From Parvularculaceae bacterium (GTDB lineage Bacteria > Pseudomonadota > Alphaproteobacteria > Caulobacterales > Parvularculaceae), in assembly GCA_027080545.1 (NCBI GenBank), contig JALWRV010000243.1:3538-19368 (forward strand): a DNA stretch of 15,831 nt. The letters run 5' to 3'. Below the pieces are notes generated by a model. The model was given only the letters and a program-made list of their open reading frames with translations. It ran no database searches and had not been told where the DNA came from. Below, in pieces: positions 8,127 through 15,469 of the stretch. Position numbers and translations under genes: made by a program. Position 1 is the first letter of the stretch. Each line of letters opens with the position of its first letter.

Positions 8127-9288
8127 GCTCAAATATATCCACCTCGCCATCCTTCAAGCGCATGGCCAATTCGCCGCGCTTTAACTTCAAGGCAGCCTCG
8201 CCAAAGATTTTCCGCCGCCAACCTTTCATGGCGGGTATGTCCGGCTCATCATAGCGGGCGATGGCTTCGAGATCGGCAACTGAAGCCAATAGTTTAGGGG
8301 CCACATTTTCTGCTTGGCATTTATGTTTGAGCAAGACCCGCAGTAATTCCATAATATCCGCCGGTACCGGGGTGCGATCACGGTCATCATTGAGCTTGGG
8401 TAATCTATCGCGCGGTATTTTTAATCCGGCTTCGATAGCGTTTAGTAAGCCCTTAGCCTGAGAGGAACGCTCAAACCCGCCGGAAATTGAGCGACAACGG
8501 GCCATGGCTTCAGGCGTGGTTGGGGCCTGACGAGCCAATTCGAAAATGGCGTCGTCTTTAATGATGCGTTGGCGCGGCACATTGCGATGTTGGGCTTCGC
8601 GCTCGCGCCATTCGGCTAATTTTATGAGAGGCCCTAATTCTTTTGGTCGCACCGAGCGCAATTTCAATCGTCGCCACGCTTCTTCGGGTTTCACAAAATA
8701 AAGAGACGGATCAAGTAAAAAGGCCATTTCCTCACGGACCCAGTCTTCGCGCCCTTTTTCCTGGAGGGATTTTAGCAAAATCTTATAAGCGTCAATTAAA
8801 TGGGTGACATCGCCTAAAGCATAAATCAACTGCTTGTCTGACAGAGGGCGTCGCGCCCAATCCGTAAAGCGTGAGCCCTTGTCGATGGTGGCCCCGCTGG
8901 TCATACGAATTAGTGGTTCATAACCGATTTGGTCCCCATAACCACACGCCATGGCGGCAATTTGCGTATCAAACAGGGGGGCGGGCACCTGTTTCATCAA
9001 ATGATAGAAAATTTCAATATCTTGGCGTGCGGCATGAAAAATTTTCAACACATTTTTATTGGCGAGTAGGTCAAGAAAAGGCGCAAGGTCTAACCCATCA
9101 GCCAAAGGATCAATTATGGCCGCTTCATTTTCGCTAGCAACCTGAATGAGGCAAAGCTGTGAAAAATAGGTTCGCTCGCGCATAAATTCGGTGTCGACGG
9201 TAATAAAAGGCATCTTGGCCCAGCGCTCACAATAAAGAGCCAGCTGGTCAGTCTTGTCGATAATGGTGATCGCGGGTTTATTAGCCAT
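8116..9288 (-). CDS. rnd: Ribonuclease D
   Basis: RNase D is a 3'-5' exoribonuclease that trims tRNA precursors and other stable RNAs. The 390 residues have a DEDDy exonuclease domain: Asp32 and Glu34 in VDTEFMRERTYF, Asp90 in IFHAARQDIEIF, and Tyr156/Asp160 in YALGDVTHL, the YxxxD form that defines the subclass. An HRDC-type helical domain follows (about 225-295: EWREREAQHRNVPRQRIIKD and nearby helices), then a second C-terminal helical region as in the E. coli enzyme. The ATG is coupled to the parE stop through TAATG (one shared base), so translation is probably linked. Its stop lies inside the 3' end of ppx on the other strand. All catalytic residues are present. Confidence 0.95.
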   Translation of the reverse strand: MANKPAITIIDKTDQLALYCERWAKMPFITVDTEFMRERTYFSQLCLIQVASENEAAIIDPLADGLDLAPFLDLLANKNVLKIFHAARQDIEIFYHLMKQVPAPLFDTQIAAMACGYGDQIGYEPLIRMTSGATIDKGSRFTDWARRPLSDKQLIYALGDVTHLIDAYKILLKSLQEKGREDWVREEMAFLLDPSLYFVKPEEAWRRLKLRSVRPKELGPLIKLAEWREREAQHRNVPRQRIIKDDAIFELARQAPTTPEAMARCRSISGGFERSSQAKGLLNAIEAGLKIPRDRLPKLNDDRDRTPVPADIMELLRVLLKHKCQAENVAPKLLASVADLEAIARYDEPDIPAMKGWRRKIFGEAALKLKRGELAMRLKDGEVDIFELNG

Positions 9289-11333
9289 TAAATATCCAAT
9301 TCTTCGTGGGCGAATTGAGCGTTTTCCTGAATGAATTGAAAGCGCGCCTCTGCTTTGCGCCCCATCAACCGATCGACCAAATCTTCAATTTCACTGGTCT
9401 TGTCCTCGGCAATAAAAATGCGGGCCAATGTTCGGCTTTCCGGTTTCATGGTGGTTTCTTTCAAATCTTTTGCATCCATTTCTCCCAACCCCTTAAAGCG
9501 GGTAACAGAGACATTTTCATTGGCGCGAAATTCAGTGGCGCGTTTTTCTTCCAGCGCCTCTTCATCCATGGCATAGACGGAGCGCCCTTTGGAAGCGAGT
9601 TTGAACAGAGGGGGTTGCGCCATATAGAGGTGCCCTTCGCGGACGAGTTCTGGCATAAGACGTTGAAAAAAAGTGATGAGCAGGGCGGCGATATGCGCCC
9701 CATCCACATCGGCATCGGTCATAATAATTATTTTTTCATAGCGTAAATCTTCCAAGGCAAACCGTGTGCCCATGCCGCAGCCCAAGGCTTGAACAATGTC
9801 GTTGATTTCCTGATTGGCCAATATTTTATCTTGGGTAGCAGAGGCGACATTTAAAATCTTACCCCGCAAAGGCAAAATGGCTTGAGTCATGCGATTGCGT
9901 GCTTGCTTGGCGGAACCGCCGGCGCTGTCGCCTTCCACCAGAAAAATTTCGGTTCCAGCGGCGGCTTTTTGTGAGCAATCGGCGAGCTTGCCGGGCAAGC
10001 GTAGTTTGCGCATGGCCGAGGCGCGGGAAACTTCTTTTTCTTTGCGTCGCCGCAAGCGATCATCCGCCCGCTCCAAGACAAAGGTCAATAATCGATCCGC
10101 TTGTTTGGGATTGCCGGCGAGCCAGTGATCAAAGGCGGTGCGCATGGCGTTTTCGGTGAGGCGTTGGGCTTCGGTGGTGGCGAGCTTGTCTTTGGTCTGG
10201 CCCTGAAATTCCGGATTAGAAACAAAGACCGAGAGCAAGGCCCCGGCAGTGCCCATCACATCTTCTGCGGTGATATTGCCGGCCTTTTTATTGCCGCTCA
10301 GCTCAGCATAGGATTTTAGTCCCTTGGTCAAGGCCGCGCGCATACCGGTTTCGTGGGTGCCACCTTCCGGGGTGGGAATAGTGTTGCAATAGGAATGGGT
10401 GAAGCCATCCACATCGCTGCCCGCCGGGGTAAAACCGGCCGCTCCCCATGCTACCGCCCATTCAACCGATCCATGGCCGCCCTCGCGCTCAATCTTGCCT
10501 GCAAAAATATCATCGGTGACAATGGGTTTGGCTCCGATCAGGGAGGTTAGATAATCAGCTAAACCACGCTCGAAATGAAAGGTTTCGCTGGCAGGGGTTT
10601 TATCATCGCTGAGCCATTTTTTATCGCATTTCCAAACGATCTTTACGCCGCCAAACAGATAGGCTTTGGAACGGGTCATGCGAAACAGACGTGCCGGCTT
10701 GAATTTTGCGCGCTTGCCAAAAATTTCTGGATCTGGATGAAAGCGCACCATAGTACCGCGCCGGTTTGGGGCATCCCCGGCTTTTTTTAGCTTGCCCTTG
10801 GGTTTGCCCCGGGAAAATTCCTGACGAAACAGCTTGCGGCCTCGGGCGACTTCCACCGTCACGGCGTCGGACAGCGCATTGACCACGGAAATCCCAACCC
10901 CGTGTAACCCCCCAGACGTGGCATAGGCTTTGTTGGAAAACTTTCCCCCCGAATGAAGCGTGGTCATAATCACTTCCAAGGCGGATTTGCTTTTGAATTT
11001 TGGGTGGGGGTCTACGGGAATCCCGCGGCCATTATCGCTGACGGAAACAAATCCATCTGCGTCAAGGCTGACATCGATGCGATTGGCATGACCAGCTACG
11101 GCCTCGTCCATGGCATTGTCCAGCACTTCCGCAAACAGATGGTGCATGGCCTTTTCGTCGGTGCCGCCAATATACATGCCCGGGCGCTTGCGCACAGGCT
11201 CCAGCCCTTCCAATACCTCAATATCTTTGGCGGAATAGGCCTCATCCCCAAACAGGTCTGGGGTTTTTGCGGTAACCTGTCTAGGGGAAGCTTTTTTGCG
11301 AATGGTCTTTTTACGGGGCTTGGGGGCGGCCAT
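9288..11333 (-). CDS. parE: DNA topoisomerase IV subunit B
   Basis: ParE is the ATPase subunit of topoisomerase IV, which with ParC unlinks daughter chromosomes. The 681 residues include the GHKL ATPase site EVLDNAMDEAVAGH (69-82; Glu69 catalytic, Asn73 for Mg), DNGRGIP (100-106) and SGGLHGVGISVVN (140-152), then the transducer with the QTKDKL loop (379-384). The Toprim region follows: LVEGDSAGGSAKQARNR (465-481), PLRGKILNV (488-496), TDADVDGAHI (539-548) and QPPLFKL (573-579). It is called ParE rather than GyrB because of its length and the lack of the roughly 160-residue insert of many GyrB proteins, plus the Lys/Arg-rich N-terminal extension. parC is not in the window. The ATG follows AAAGGA closely. 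It lies 109 bp downstream of the transglycosylase gene on the same strand and overlaps rnd by one base. Confidence 0.92.
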   Translation of the reverse strand: MAAPKPRKKTIRKKASPRQVTAKTPDLFGDEAYSAKDIEVLEGLEPVRKRPGMYIGGTDEKAMHHLFAEVLDNAMDEAVAGHANRIDVSLDADGFVSVSDNGRGIPVDPHPKFKSKSALEVIMTTLHSGGKFSNKAYATSGGLHGVGISVVNALSDAVTVEVARGRKLFRQEFSRGKPKGKLKKAGDAPNRRGTMVRFHPDPEIFGKRAKFKPARLFRMTRSKAYLFGGVKIVWKCDKKWLSDDKTPASETFHFERGLADYLTSLIGAKPIVTDDIFAGKIEREGGHGSVEWAVAWGAAGFTPAGSDVDGFTHSYCNTIPTPEGGTHETGMRAALTKGLKSYAELSGNKKAGNITAEDVMGTAGALLSVFVSNPEFQGQTKDKLATTEAQRLTENAMRTAFDHWLAGNPKQADRLLTFVLERADDRLRRRKEKEVSRASAMRKLRLPGKLADCSQKAAAGTEIFLVEGDSAGGSAKQARNRMTQAILPLRGKILNVASATQDKILANQEINDIVQALGCGMGTRFALEDLRYEKIIIMTDADVDGAHIAALLITFFQRLMPELVREGHLYMAQPPLFKLASKGRSVYAMDEEALEEKRATEFRANENVSVTRFKGLGEMDAKDLKETTMKPESRTLARIFIAEDKTSEIEDLVDRLMGRKAEARFQFIQENAQFAHEELDI

Positions 11334-11442
11334 GACTGTCCTTTAACGCGTCAACACTGGTCTTAACTGAGAGGTTGGGCCCAAGGGGCCGAGTCTCTAG
11401 CCCTTAGAACGATTTTACTCCTTGTGGAAGCCCGTTTGGTCC

Positions 11443-12087
11443 CTAGATAAAGGGAATGAAGGGAATACCCCGACGAAATTCCCGTTCACAGCGGTCAAGT
11501 TGGCGATCATAGCGGGCAGCATTATCGGCCACCGTACGGGCGATGCGTTTGAGTTGGGGCTTGGATTTCCATGTGCCGCGCAAATACCCCCCTTGGCCTT
11601 CATGATAGGCGAGATATTGGCGATAGGCATCAGAAGGGGCAATTCCCGCCCGCTTACGAGACAGATTGCCGTACCAGCCGATGAAATCTACCGCATCTTT
11701 GAATTGGTCACGGTCGGCCCCGCGCCGTCCAGTGTCGGCCTTATAGGTTTCCCACGTGGTTTCCAGCGCTTGGGCATAGCCAAAGGCGGAGGAGGGGCGG
11801 CGGCCCGGAAAAACGAATAGGAACTTTTTGCGGTCGGGTCGCACATTATGTTTAAACGAGGATTCTTGACGGATAATTGCAAGCTGCACCGCAATCGGCA
11901 TGCCCCATTTCTTCTCCACCCGCCTGGTGGCCTTATACCAGCCCTTTTTATCGCGGAAAATTTCACACGCATTGCCAATATCGTCTGGCGGCGTGGTGGC
12001 ACAAGCGCTGAGCAGGCTAAATGCCATAACCGACACTAATACCAGCCCCTTGTTCAACAATCTATAACGCAGCTTGCTCATGGGCAT
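11443..12087 (-). CDS. Lipoprotein lytic transglycosylase (SLT-type domain)
   Basis: Lytic transglycosylases cleave the MurNAc-GlcNAc bond of peptidoglycan. This 214-residue protein begins with a lipoprotein signal, SKLRYRLLNKGLVLVSVMAF followed by SLLSAC, with lipidated Cys29, so it should be membrane anchored in the periplasm. The catalytic site is read as Glu75 in QLAIIRQESSFKH, followed by SSAFGYAQALETTWETYK and a C-terminal YLAYHEGQGGYLRGTW, the usual order for goose-lysozyme-like SLT folds. It most resembles the small alphaproteobacterial SLT group. The frame is open further upstream to 12192, but the ATG at 12087 is chosen because AGGGTAGG lies just before it and the lipobox is then at the normal distance. 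The 35 extra residues have no signal character. It is divergent from the metalloprotease gene. Confidence 0.87.
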   Translation of the reverse strand: MPMSKLRYRLLNKGLVLVSVMAFSLLSACATTPPDDIGNACEIFRDKKGWYKATRRVEKKWGMPIAVQLAIIRQESSFKHNVRPDRKKFLFVFPGRRPSSAFGYAQALETTWETYKADTGRRGADRDQFKDAVDFIGWYGNLSRKRAGIAPSDAYRQYLAYHEGQGGYLRGTWKSKPQLKRIARTVADNAARYDRQLDRCEREFRRGIPFIPFI

Positions 12088-12090
12088 GAA

Positions 12091-12098
12091 CCTACCCT
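12091..12098 (-). promoter_or_regulatory. Ribosome-binding site deciding the transglycosylase start
   Basis: On the minus strand AGGGTAGG sits three bases before the ATG at 12087, with its AGGG core eight bases away. No comparable site precedes the longer in-frame start at 12192. It sets the start used for the lipoprotein. Confidence 0.6.
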
Positions 12099-12470
12099 TG
12101 TTCGGAATGAAAAGAAGGCCGCAATCGAGTCGATTGCAGCATGTATTGCCATTGAATGTTGCACTGCATGATAAGATTCGCGGCAATGGCAATTGAGTTT
12201 TGCCAAAATTGATGATAATCTAAAAGCCACGGCACGTAAATGAGTCGTTGATCGCGCTTGAGAAGCCTGAAGGGATGGACGGGGTAGAGTTGTTGGCGAA
12301 CCTTACGGGGGCGACACCGAAATACTCAACTATAAATCCCTAAAATACCCACCCCGCCGACTAGGGGGTGCGGCGGCGGCGTTTTTTTGTCGGCGAATGC
12401 GATCTTCAATATGCGTGTTATCGGCGTTTTTTGTCCTTGTTGCGTATCTCATTAGATCATTCATTCAATC

Positions 12471-12476
12471 GGGAGA
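12471..12476 (+). promoter_or_regulatory. Ribosome-binding site deciding the metalloprotease start
   Basis: GGGAGA lies eight bases before the ATG at 12485. The longer in-frame GTG at 12368 has no Shine-Dalgarno site and would add 39 Arg/Cys-rich residues unlike a type I secreted protein N terminus. Confidence 0.7.
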
Positions 12477-12484
12477 CATCGTCC

Positions 12485-15355
12485 ATGTCAGCTTCTAACG
12501 CATTTACCTTCGGTCTTATCCGTGACAAGCAAGATAACAGGGTTATCACACACACGCAGTCACGCGAGGAGTTGAAGCAGTTACCGATATTTCAGATCAT
12601 GGCAGACAATTTCGTTCGCGATGGATCGCTGTCATTTGTGGGGCCTATGGACACGATTCCCGGTGATGCGACCACGACGGAGGTGTTGCCGCTGGATGTG
12701 CCGGTAACAGCAGCCTTGAACACGGTGGGTGATTGGGATTGGTTCCGTTTTGATGTGGCGGCAGATGGAATTTTCACCTTCTCCCTTTCTGGTTCTGGGG
12801 CTAATCCGGTGAGCGACACATATCTACGCCTTTACGATTCAAATTCAGTCTTGATTGCCTTCGATGATGATGGCGGTCCTGGCCTGTTTTCAGAGCTGAC
12901 TATTTCTTTATCGGTGGGCACGTATTTTGTGGAAGCGGCTTCATTTTTCGATTCCCTATCCGGCGAATATACATTGCTGGCCACTGAATTGATCATTCCG
13001 CCAGATGTGATCCCAGCTGACAATACGACCACGGAAGTGCTGTTGGTTGACGTGCCGGTTGTGGAATATCTTAATCCCGTGGGTGACCGCGATTGGTTCC
13101 AATTCAATGTCGCTAGCGATGGGGCTTTCTTGTTTAACCTTTTCGGTTCTGGTTCCGCTGGGGTGTCTGATACGGTTTTGACCATCTATGATGCGGCTGG
13201 CAATATTGTTGCCCAAAATGATGATGTCGGTTTCTTTAATTTCAATTCAGAAATTTTTATTGAACTGACCGCGGGTAATTATTTTGTTGAGGCGGCTTCG
13301 TTTGCGGATTCTTTGTTCGGCGAATATACCCTCACCGCTACCGAAATAGATACGAATGGCGACTTCATTCCGGCCAATGACACCACCACTGAGACAGTGG
13401 CGCTAAATGGTGTCTTTGTTGGTGATCTTGAATATAATTTTGATCGTGATTGGATTCGCTTCGATCTCGACGCCCAGACGGCGGTGCAGATTGACCTTGA
13501 TGGGGCGGGTGGAACCCCGTTCCTTGATACGGTTCTCAGACTTTATGATGCCAATGGGAATCTTATCGCGATCAATGATGATGTGGATTTCTTTGGCGGT
13601 GATACGTCCTCACGGGTGTTTGAGTTGCTTGATGCAGGCACCTATTACATTTCGGCGGGCAGCTATGCTGATTCACAGACTGGCACCTATCAGGTGACCG
13701 TGACAGAGGTTGATCTCAGCCTGTTCGATCCGCTGGATGCGATTGATTGGGGCGGCACCTTCGTGGATACGGGCCCGGATAATATTATCAATGTTTATTT
13801 TGCCGATCTCGGTGAGGTTTTTGATGGGGTGACGTCGGAGGGCTGGAACGCCTATGAAATTGGGCAGGCCATGGCCGCTTTTGGGGTTTATGAGCAATAT
13901 CTTGATGTTACATTCCAGATTGTTACCGATCAAACCATGGCTGACTTCACTCTGGTGACTAATTCTAGCATTAGCGCCTTGGCCTATATGTATCCGCCCG
14001 ACGCTATCTTTGGGAACTTGCAAGGCATTGGTGTGTTCAACAATGGTCCGGGCACTGGCTGGTCCGATACGCCGGGGGGATCGTTGGAGCAAGGCGGCTT
14101 TGGCTTTGTTACCCTGCTGCATGAATTTGGTCACGGTATGGGGCTCGCGCACCCCCACGATAATGGCGGCGGGTCGGACATTCTGCTTGGGGTTGATAGT
14201 GCCTTTGGTGATTATGGTTTCTTCGACCTCAATCAGGGCGTGTTTACCACCATGTCCTATAATACAGGTTGGCAGACGGCGCCCTTTGGGTCGCCTGGGG
14301 TCGCGGGCTATGGATATGAGGGCACCATTATGGCCCTCGATATTGGTTTGCTGCAACAGCGCTACGGTTTCAACCCGACGACCAATGTGACCAACACGAC
14401 CTATATGCTCAATGATACCAATGCGACAGGGACCTTCTTCCAGACCATCTGGGACACCGGTGGCATTGATACGATGCAATATAATGGCATAAGCTCGGCG
14501 GTTCTTGATTTGCGTGATGCAACCCTTGACTATGGCCCCGGTGGAGGTGGTTTCATCTCCTATGTAGAGGGCATTTTCGGTGGTTATACCATCGCCAATG
14601 GGGCGCAGATTGAGCGCGCTGTTGGGGGTCTGGGTGATGACTGGATTTTCGGTAATGAGCTAGACAATGAATTGCTTGGCCGCACCGGTAACGACACCAT
14701 TGATGGTGGGGCAGGCAATGACGAAATTGATGGCGGCTGGGGTGATGATACCCTGTTTGGCGGTGACGGCGATGACGAGCTGGAAGGCGGCAAGGGTAAT
14801 GACACGCTTTCAGGCGGTTCTGGCAATGATGAGCTGGAGGGCGGTAAAGGAGATGATACGCTCGATGGTGGTGACGGCGATGACGAGTTGGAAGGCGGCA
14901 AGGGTAATGACACTCTTTTAGGTGGCTCTGGCAATGATGAGCTGGAAGGCGGTAAAGGAGATGATACGCTCGATGGCGGCGCTGGCTCAGACTGGATCGA
15001 AGGTGGCAAGGGTGATGATTTCATCGTCTCGGGCGATGGTGTCGATGTGATTGTCTATGATGCTGAAAAAGGCGGCTACGATACAGTCGCTGATTTTTCT
15101 GCAGAAGATTATATCGTCATTGAAGATGGTGATGAAGCAGATATTGAAGACTTTGATGATCTTATGGATAATGCATCGCAAATTGGTGCCGATGTGTTTA
15201 TCGATTTCGGTGATGGTTCAGGGATATTGTTGCAAAACACCACATTGACCGACCTATACGAAAGCCAATTCATTTTCGATGAAGATGATATGTTCTTTGA
15301 TGTGGTCAGCCAGTCATGGCAGCCGGAGCCAGAAGATGTATCCGGTGATATATAA
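12485..15355 (+). CDS. Serralysin-like RTX zinc metalloprotease with N-terminal PPC repeats
   Basis: Predicted secreted, calcium-stabilised zinc endopeptidase of the metzincin/M10B type, 956 residues, about twice a classical serralysin. There is no Sec signal, as expected for type I secretion by a C-terminal signal. Residues 56-408 are three repeats of about 118 residues resembling bacterial pre-peptidase C-terminal (PPC) beta-domains, each with TTTE, a DWxxF strand, LRLYD/LTIYD, a DD-rich turn and SGEYTL-like ends. The catalytic domain (about 410-640) has HEFGHGMGLAHPH with zinc ligands His546, His550 and His556, and the Met-turn TTMSYNTG (Met590, Tyr592). A serralysin-type linker GAQIERAVGGLGDD leads to about 15 RTX nonapeptides (714-850), then a DFSAEDYIVIE / DVFIDFGDGSGILL segment and an acidic end. 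The start at 12485 is fixed by the ribosome-binding site. No exporter or inhibitor gene is visible. Natural substrate unknown. Confidence 0.93.
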   Translation: MSASNAFTFGLIRDKQDNRVITHTQSREELKQLPIFQIMADNFVRDGSLSFVGPMDTIPGDATTTEVLPLDVPVTAALNTVGDWDWFRFDVAADGIFTFSLSGSGANPVSDTYLRLYDSNSVLIAFDDDGGPGLFSELTISLSVGTYFVEAASFFDSLSGEYTLLATELIIPPDVIPADNTTTEVLLVDVPVVEYLNPVGDRDWFQFNVASDGAFLFNLFGSGSAGVSDTVLTIYDAAGNIVAQNDDVGFFNFNSEIFIELTAGNYFVEAASFADSLFGEYTLTATEIDTNGDFIPANDTTTETVALNGVFVGDLEYNFDRDWIRFDLDAQTAVQIDLDGAGGTPFLDTVLRLYDANGNLIAINDDVDFFGGDTSSRVFELLDAGTYYISAGSYADSQTGTYQVTVTEVDLSLFDPLDAIDWGGTFVDTGPDNIINVYFADLGEVFDGVTSEGWNAYEIGQAMAAFGVYEQYLDVTFQIVTDQTMADFTLVTNSSISALAYMYPPDAIFGNLQGIGVFNNGPGTGWSDTPGGSLEQGGFGFVTLLHEFGHGMGLAHPHDNGGGSDILLGVDSAFGDYGFFDLNQGVFTTMSYNTGWQTAPFGSPGVAGYGYEGTIMALDIGLLQQRYGFNPTTNVTNTTYMLNDTNATGTFFQTIWDTGGIDTMQYNGISSAVLDLRDATLDYGPGGGGFISYVEGIFGGYTIANGAQIERAVGGLGDDWIFGNELDNELLGRTGNDTIDGGAGNDEIDGGWGDDTLFGGDGDDELEGGKGNDTLSGGSGNDELEGGKGDDTLDGGDGDDELEGGKGNDTLLGGSGNDELEGGKGDDTLDGGAGSDWIEGGKGDDFIVSGDGVDVIVYDAEKGGYDTVADFSAEDYIVIEDGDEADIEDFDDLMDNASQIGADVFIDFGDGSGILLQNTTLTDLYESQFIFDEDDMFFDVVSQSWQPEPEDVSGDI
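12650..13708 (+). repeat. Three tandem PPC-like domain repeats in the metalloprotease
   Basis: Protein repeats begin at residues 56, 174 and 293 (bases 12650, 13004, 13361), with periods of 118 and 119 residues. Each starts with a D-x-I-P/F-I-P step and TTTE, passes through DWFRFDV / DWFQFNV / DWIRFDL and a calcium-like FDDDGG / NDDVGF / NDDVDF turn, and closes with YFVEAASF / YFVEAASF / YYISAGSY plus EYTL or TYQV. Repeats 1 and 2 are closest to each other; repeat 3 has diverged. At DNA level they are not near-identical, so the duplication is old. Confidence 0.85.
14624..15049 (+). repeat. RTX calcium-binding nonapeptide block
   Basis: Residues 714-855 contain about 15 consecutive copies of the GGxGxDxLx type, such as GNDTIDGGA, GDDTLFGGD and GNDELEGGK, which form a calcium-bound parallel beta-roll after secretion. 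The hydrophobic position alternates L and I. Even-numbered copies often carry ELEGG, giving a two-copy super-period. Confidence 0.95.
14759..14974 (+). repeat. 108-bp tandem duplication inside the RTX block
   Basis: 14759-14866 and 14867-14974 encode two 36-residue units that differ only by Ser776 versus Leu812. By eye they differ at 7 of 108 bases, mostly third positions, about 94 percent identity. Each unit is four RTX nonapeptides. The high DNA identity indicates a recent in-frame duplication or ongoing homogenisation. Confidence 0.9.
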
Positions 15356-15381
15356 TAATCAGTAGACATTAGATAATTACT

Positions 15382-15415
15382 AGGCGGGGCTTGATCATAT
15401 CAACCCCGCCTTTTT
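15382..15415 (+). terminator. Intrinsic terminator after the metalloprotease
   Basis: AGGCGGGG (15382-15389) pairs with CCCCGCCT (15404-15411). It is extended past one bulged C by TTGA/TCAA around a five-base loop, and runs into TTTTT (15411-15415). It lies 27 bases after the TAA stop, so the metalloprotease is probably not co-transcribed with the next gene beyond read-through. Confidence 0.88.
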
Positions 15416-15469
15416 ATGGCCAAGAATGTTAAGTATTCATGTGGGGAGGGGAGCGATAGGTTGAACAAT

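Larger units (their letters stand above)
12088..12484. other. 397-bp divergent intergenic region, no gene seen
   Basis: This gap separates the divergent transglycosylase and metalloprotease genes. Coding frames that enter it are only upstream extensions of the two genes without start-site support. Visible structure: TGGCAA (12187-12192) pairs with TTGCCA (12200-12205), and CGCCGAC (12355-12361) pairs with GTCGGCG (12389-12395) around a GC-rich stretch ending in seven T (12382-12388). It should hold promoters for both genes, but no hexamer pair stands out. No tRNA or riboswitch fold was recognised. Confidence 0.55.

Noticed and set aside
9288..11333. GyrB instead of ParE
   Set aside because: 681 residues without the large GyrB insert and with a basic N-terminal extension fit ParE better. 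A tree of both paralogues would settle it.
12088..12192. 35-residue N-terminal extension of the transglycosylase
   Set aside because: It would bury the lipoprotein signal; the ATG at 12087 has a ribosome-binding site and normal lipobox spacing.
12368..12484. 39-residue N-terminal extension of the metalloprotease from a GTG
   Set aside because: No ribosome-binding site, Arg/Cys-rich content unlike a type I substrate, and a good GGGAGA before the ATG at 12485.
13673..14479. 268-codon open frame on the minus strand
   Set aside because: It lies wholly opposite the protease catalytic domain. Its product shows no recognisable domain, and the plus-strand frame has clear zinc-site motifs.
14624..15049. 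CRISPR-like repetitive DNA
   Set aside because: The repeats are contiguous 27-bp coding units for GGxGxDxLx with no unique spacers; this is an RTX block.
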